This document shows positions 32,781 through 32,824 of a stretch of DNA of 32,824 nt, one piece after another. Source of the stretch: Pseudomonas sp. 10-1B (lineage in GTDB: Bacteria > Pseudomonadota > Gammaproteobacteria > Pseudomonadales > Pseudomonadaceae); assembly GCF_000935045.1 (NCBI RefSeq), contig NZ_JYKS01000054.1, positions 1-32,824 on the forward strand, written 5' to 3'. The first letter of the stretch is position 1, and each line of letters opens with the position of its first letter. Below the pieces are notes generated by a model. It made no database searches. It saw nothing but the letters and a program-made list of their open reading frames with translations, and had not been told where the DNA came from. The translations under genes and the position numbers were made by a program.

Positions 32781-32824
32781 GGGGCTGCTGCGCAGCCCTT
32801 TCGCGACACAAGGCCGCTCCCACA
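32781..32824. repeat. REP element at the right edge
   Basis: GGGGCTGCTGCGCAGCCCTT followed by TCGCGACACAAGGCCGCTCC is a P. putida REP unit after the native LysR 3' end, marking the return to the chromosome. It is cut by the window edge, so a partner unit may follow. Confidence 0.85.

Overview
The window looks like a Pseudomonas putida-group chromosome. The backbone is GC-rich, carries many P. putida-type REP elements, and has a gene order (pcaHG, mcpS, ggt, mmsAB) that I recognise from that group. A low-GC genomic island of about 11.7 kb is inserted near the right end.

Backbone, 1-21014. On the left lie pcaHG (protocatechuate 3,4-dioxygenase), a membrane-anchored zinc metallopeptidase, the McpS-type chemoreceptor with its HBM sensor (Arg60/Arg63 present), a 4 x 85-bp tandem REP block and a periplasmic gamma-glutamyltranspeptidase. 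Next come a LysR regulator, a divergent mdaB/ygiN-like quinone redox pair, a TauE/SafE exporter with a divergent LysR gene, and a six-gene lipid-type operon resembling E. coli ynbABCD. That operon holds a CDP-alcohol phosphotransferase, a hydrolase-methyltransferase fusion, a PAP2-dual specificity phosphatase fusion, a small membrane protein, an acyltransferase and a CdsA-like cytidylyltransferase. A REP pair sits in frame inside the phosphatase gene. A cupin gene follows, then mmsAB (valine catabolism) with a divergent LysR gene.

Island, 21015-32640. A tyrosine integrase gene at the right end has inserted the element into the 3' end of the mms-linked LysR gene. This leaves a perfect 129-bp direct repeat at both ends, and the element itself resupplies the end of the LysR gene. 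TTGTnACA octamers spaced exactly 12 bp apart lie near both ends (three on the left, two on the right) and look like integrase arm sites.

Island cargo, left to right: a retron made of a predicted msr-msd RNA (a1/a2 pairing and a candidate branching G visible) and a reverse transcriptase fused to a TIR domain; a serine recombinase; a gene with an RNxxxH HEPN-type motif; an XRE regulator divergent from three exported-protein genes; a roughly 480-bp tract packed with about sixteen small hairpins; a zinc-ribbon gene broken at an A7 run; and two small operons of unknown function. The retron is the clearest anti-phage candidate. The HEPN-like gene, the exported operon and the hairpin tract are the least explained parts.
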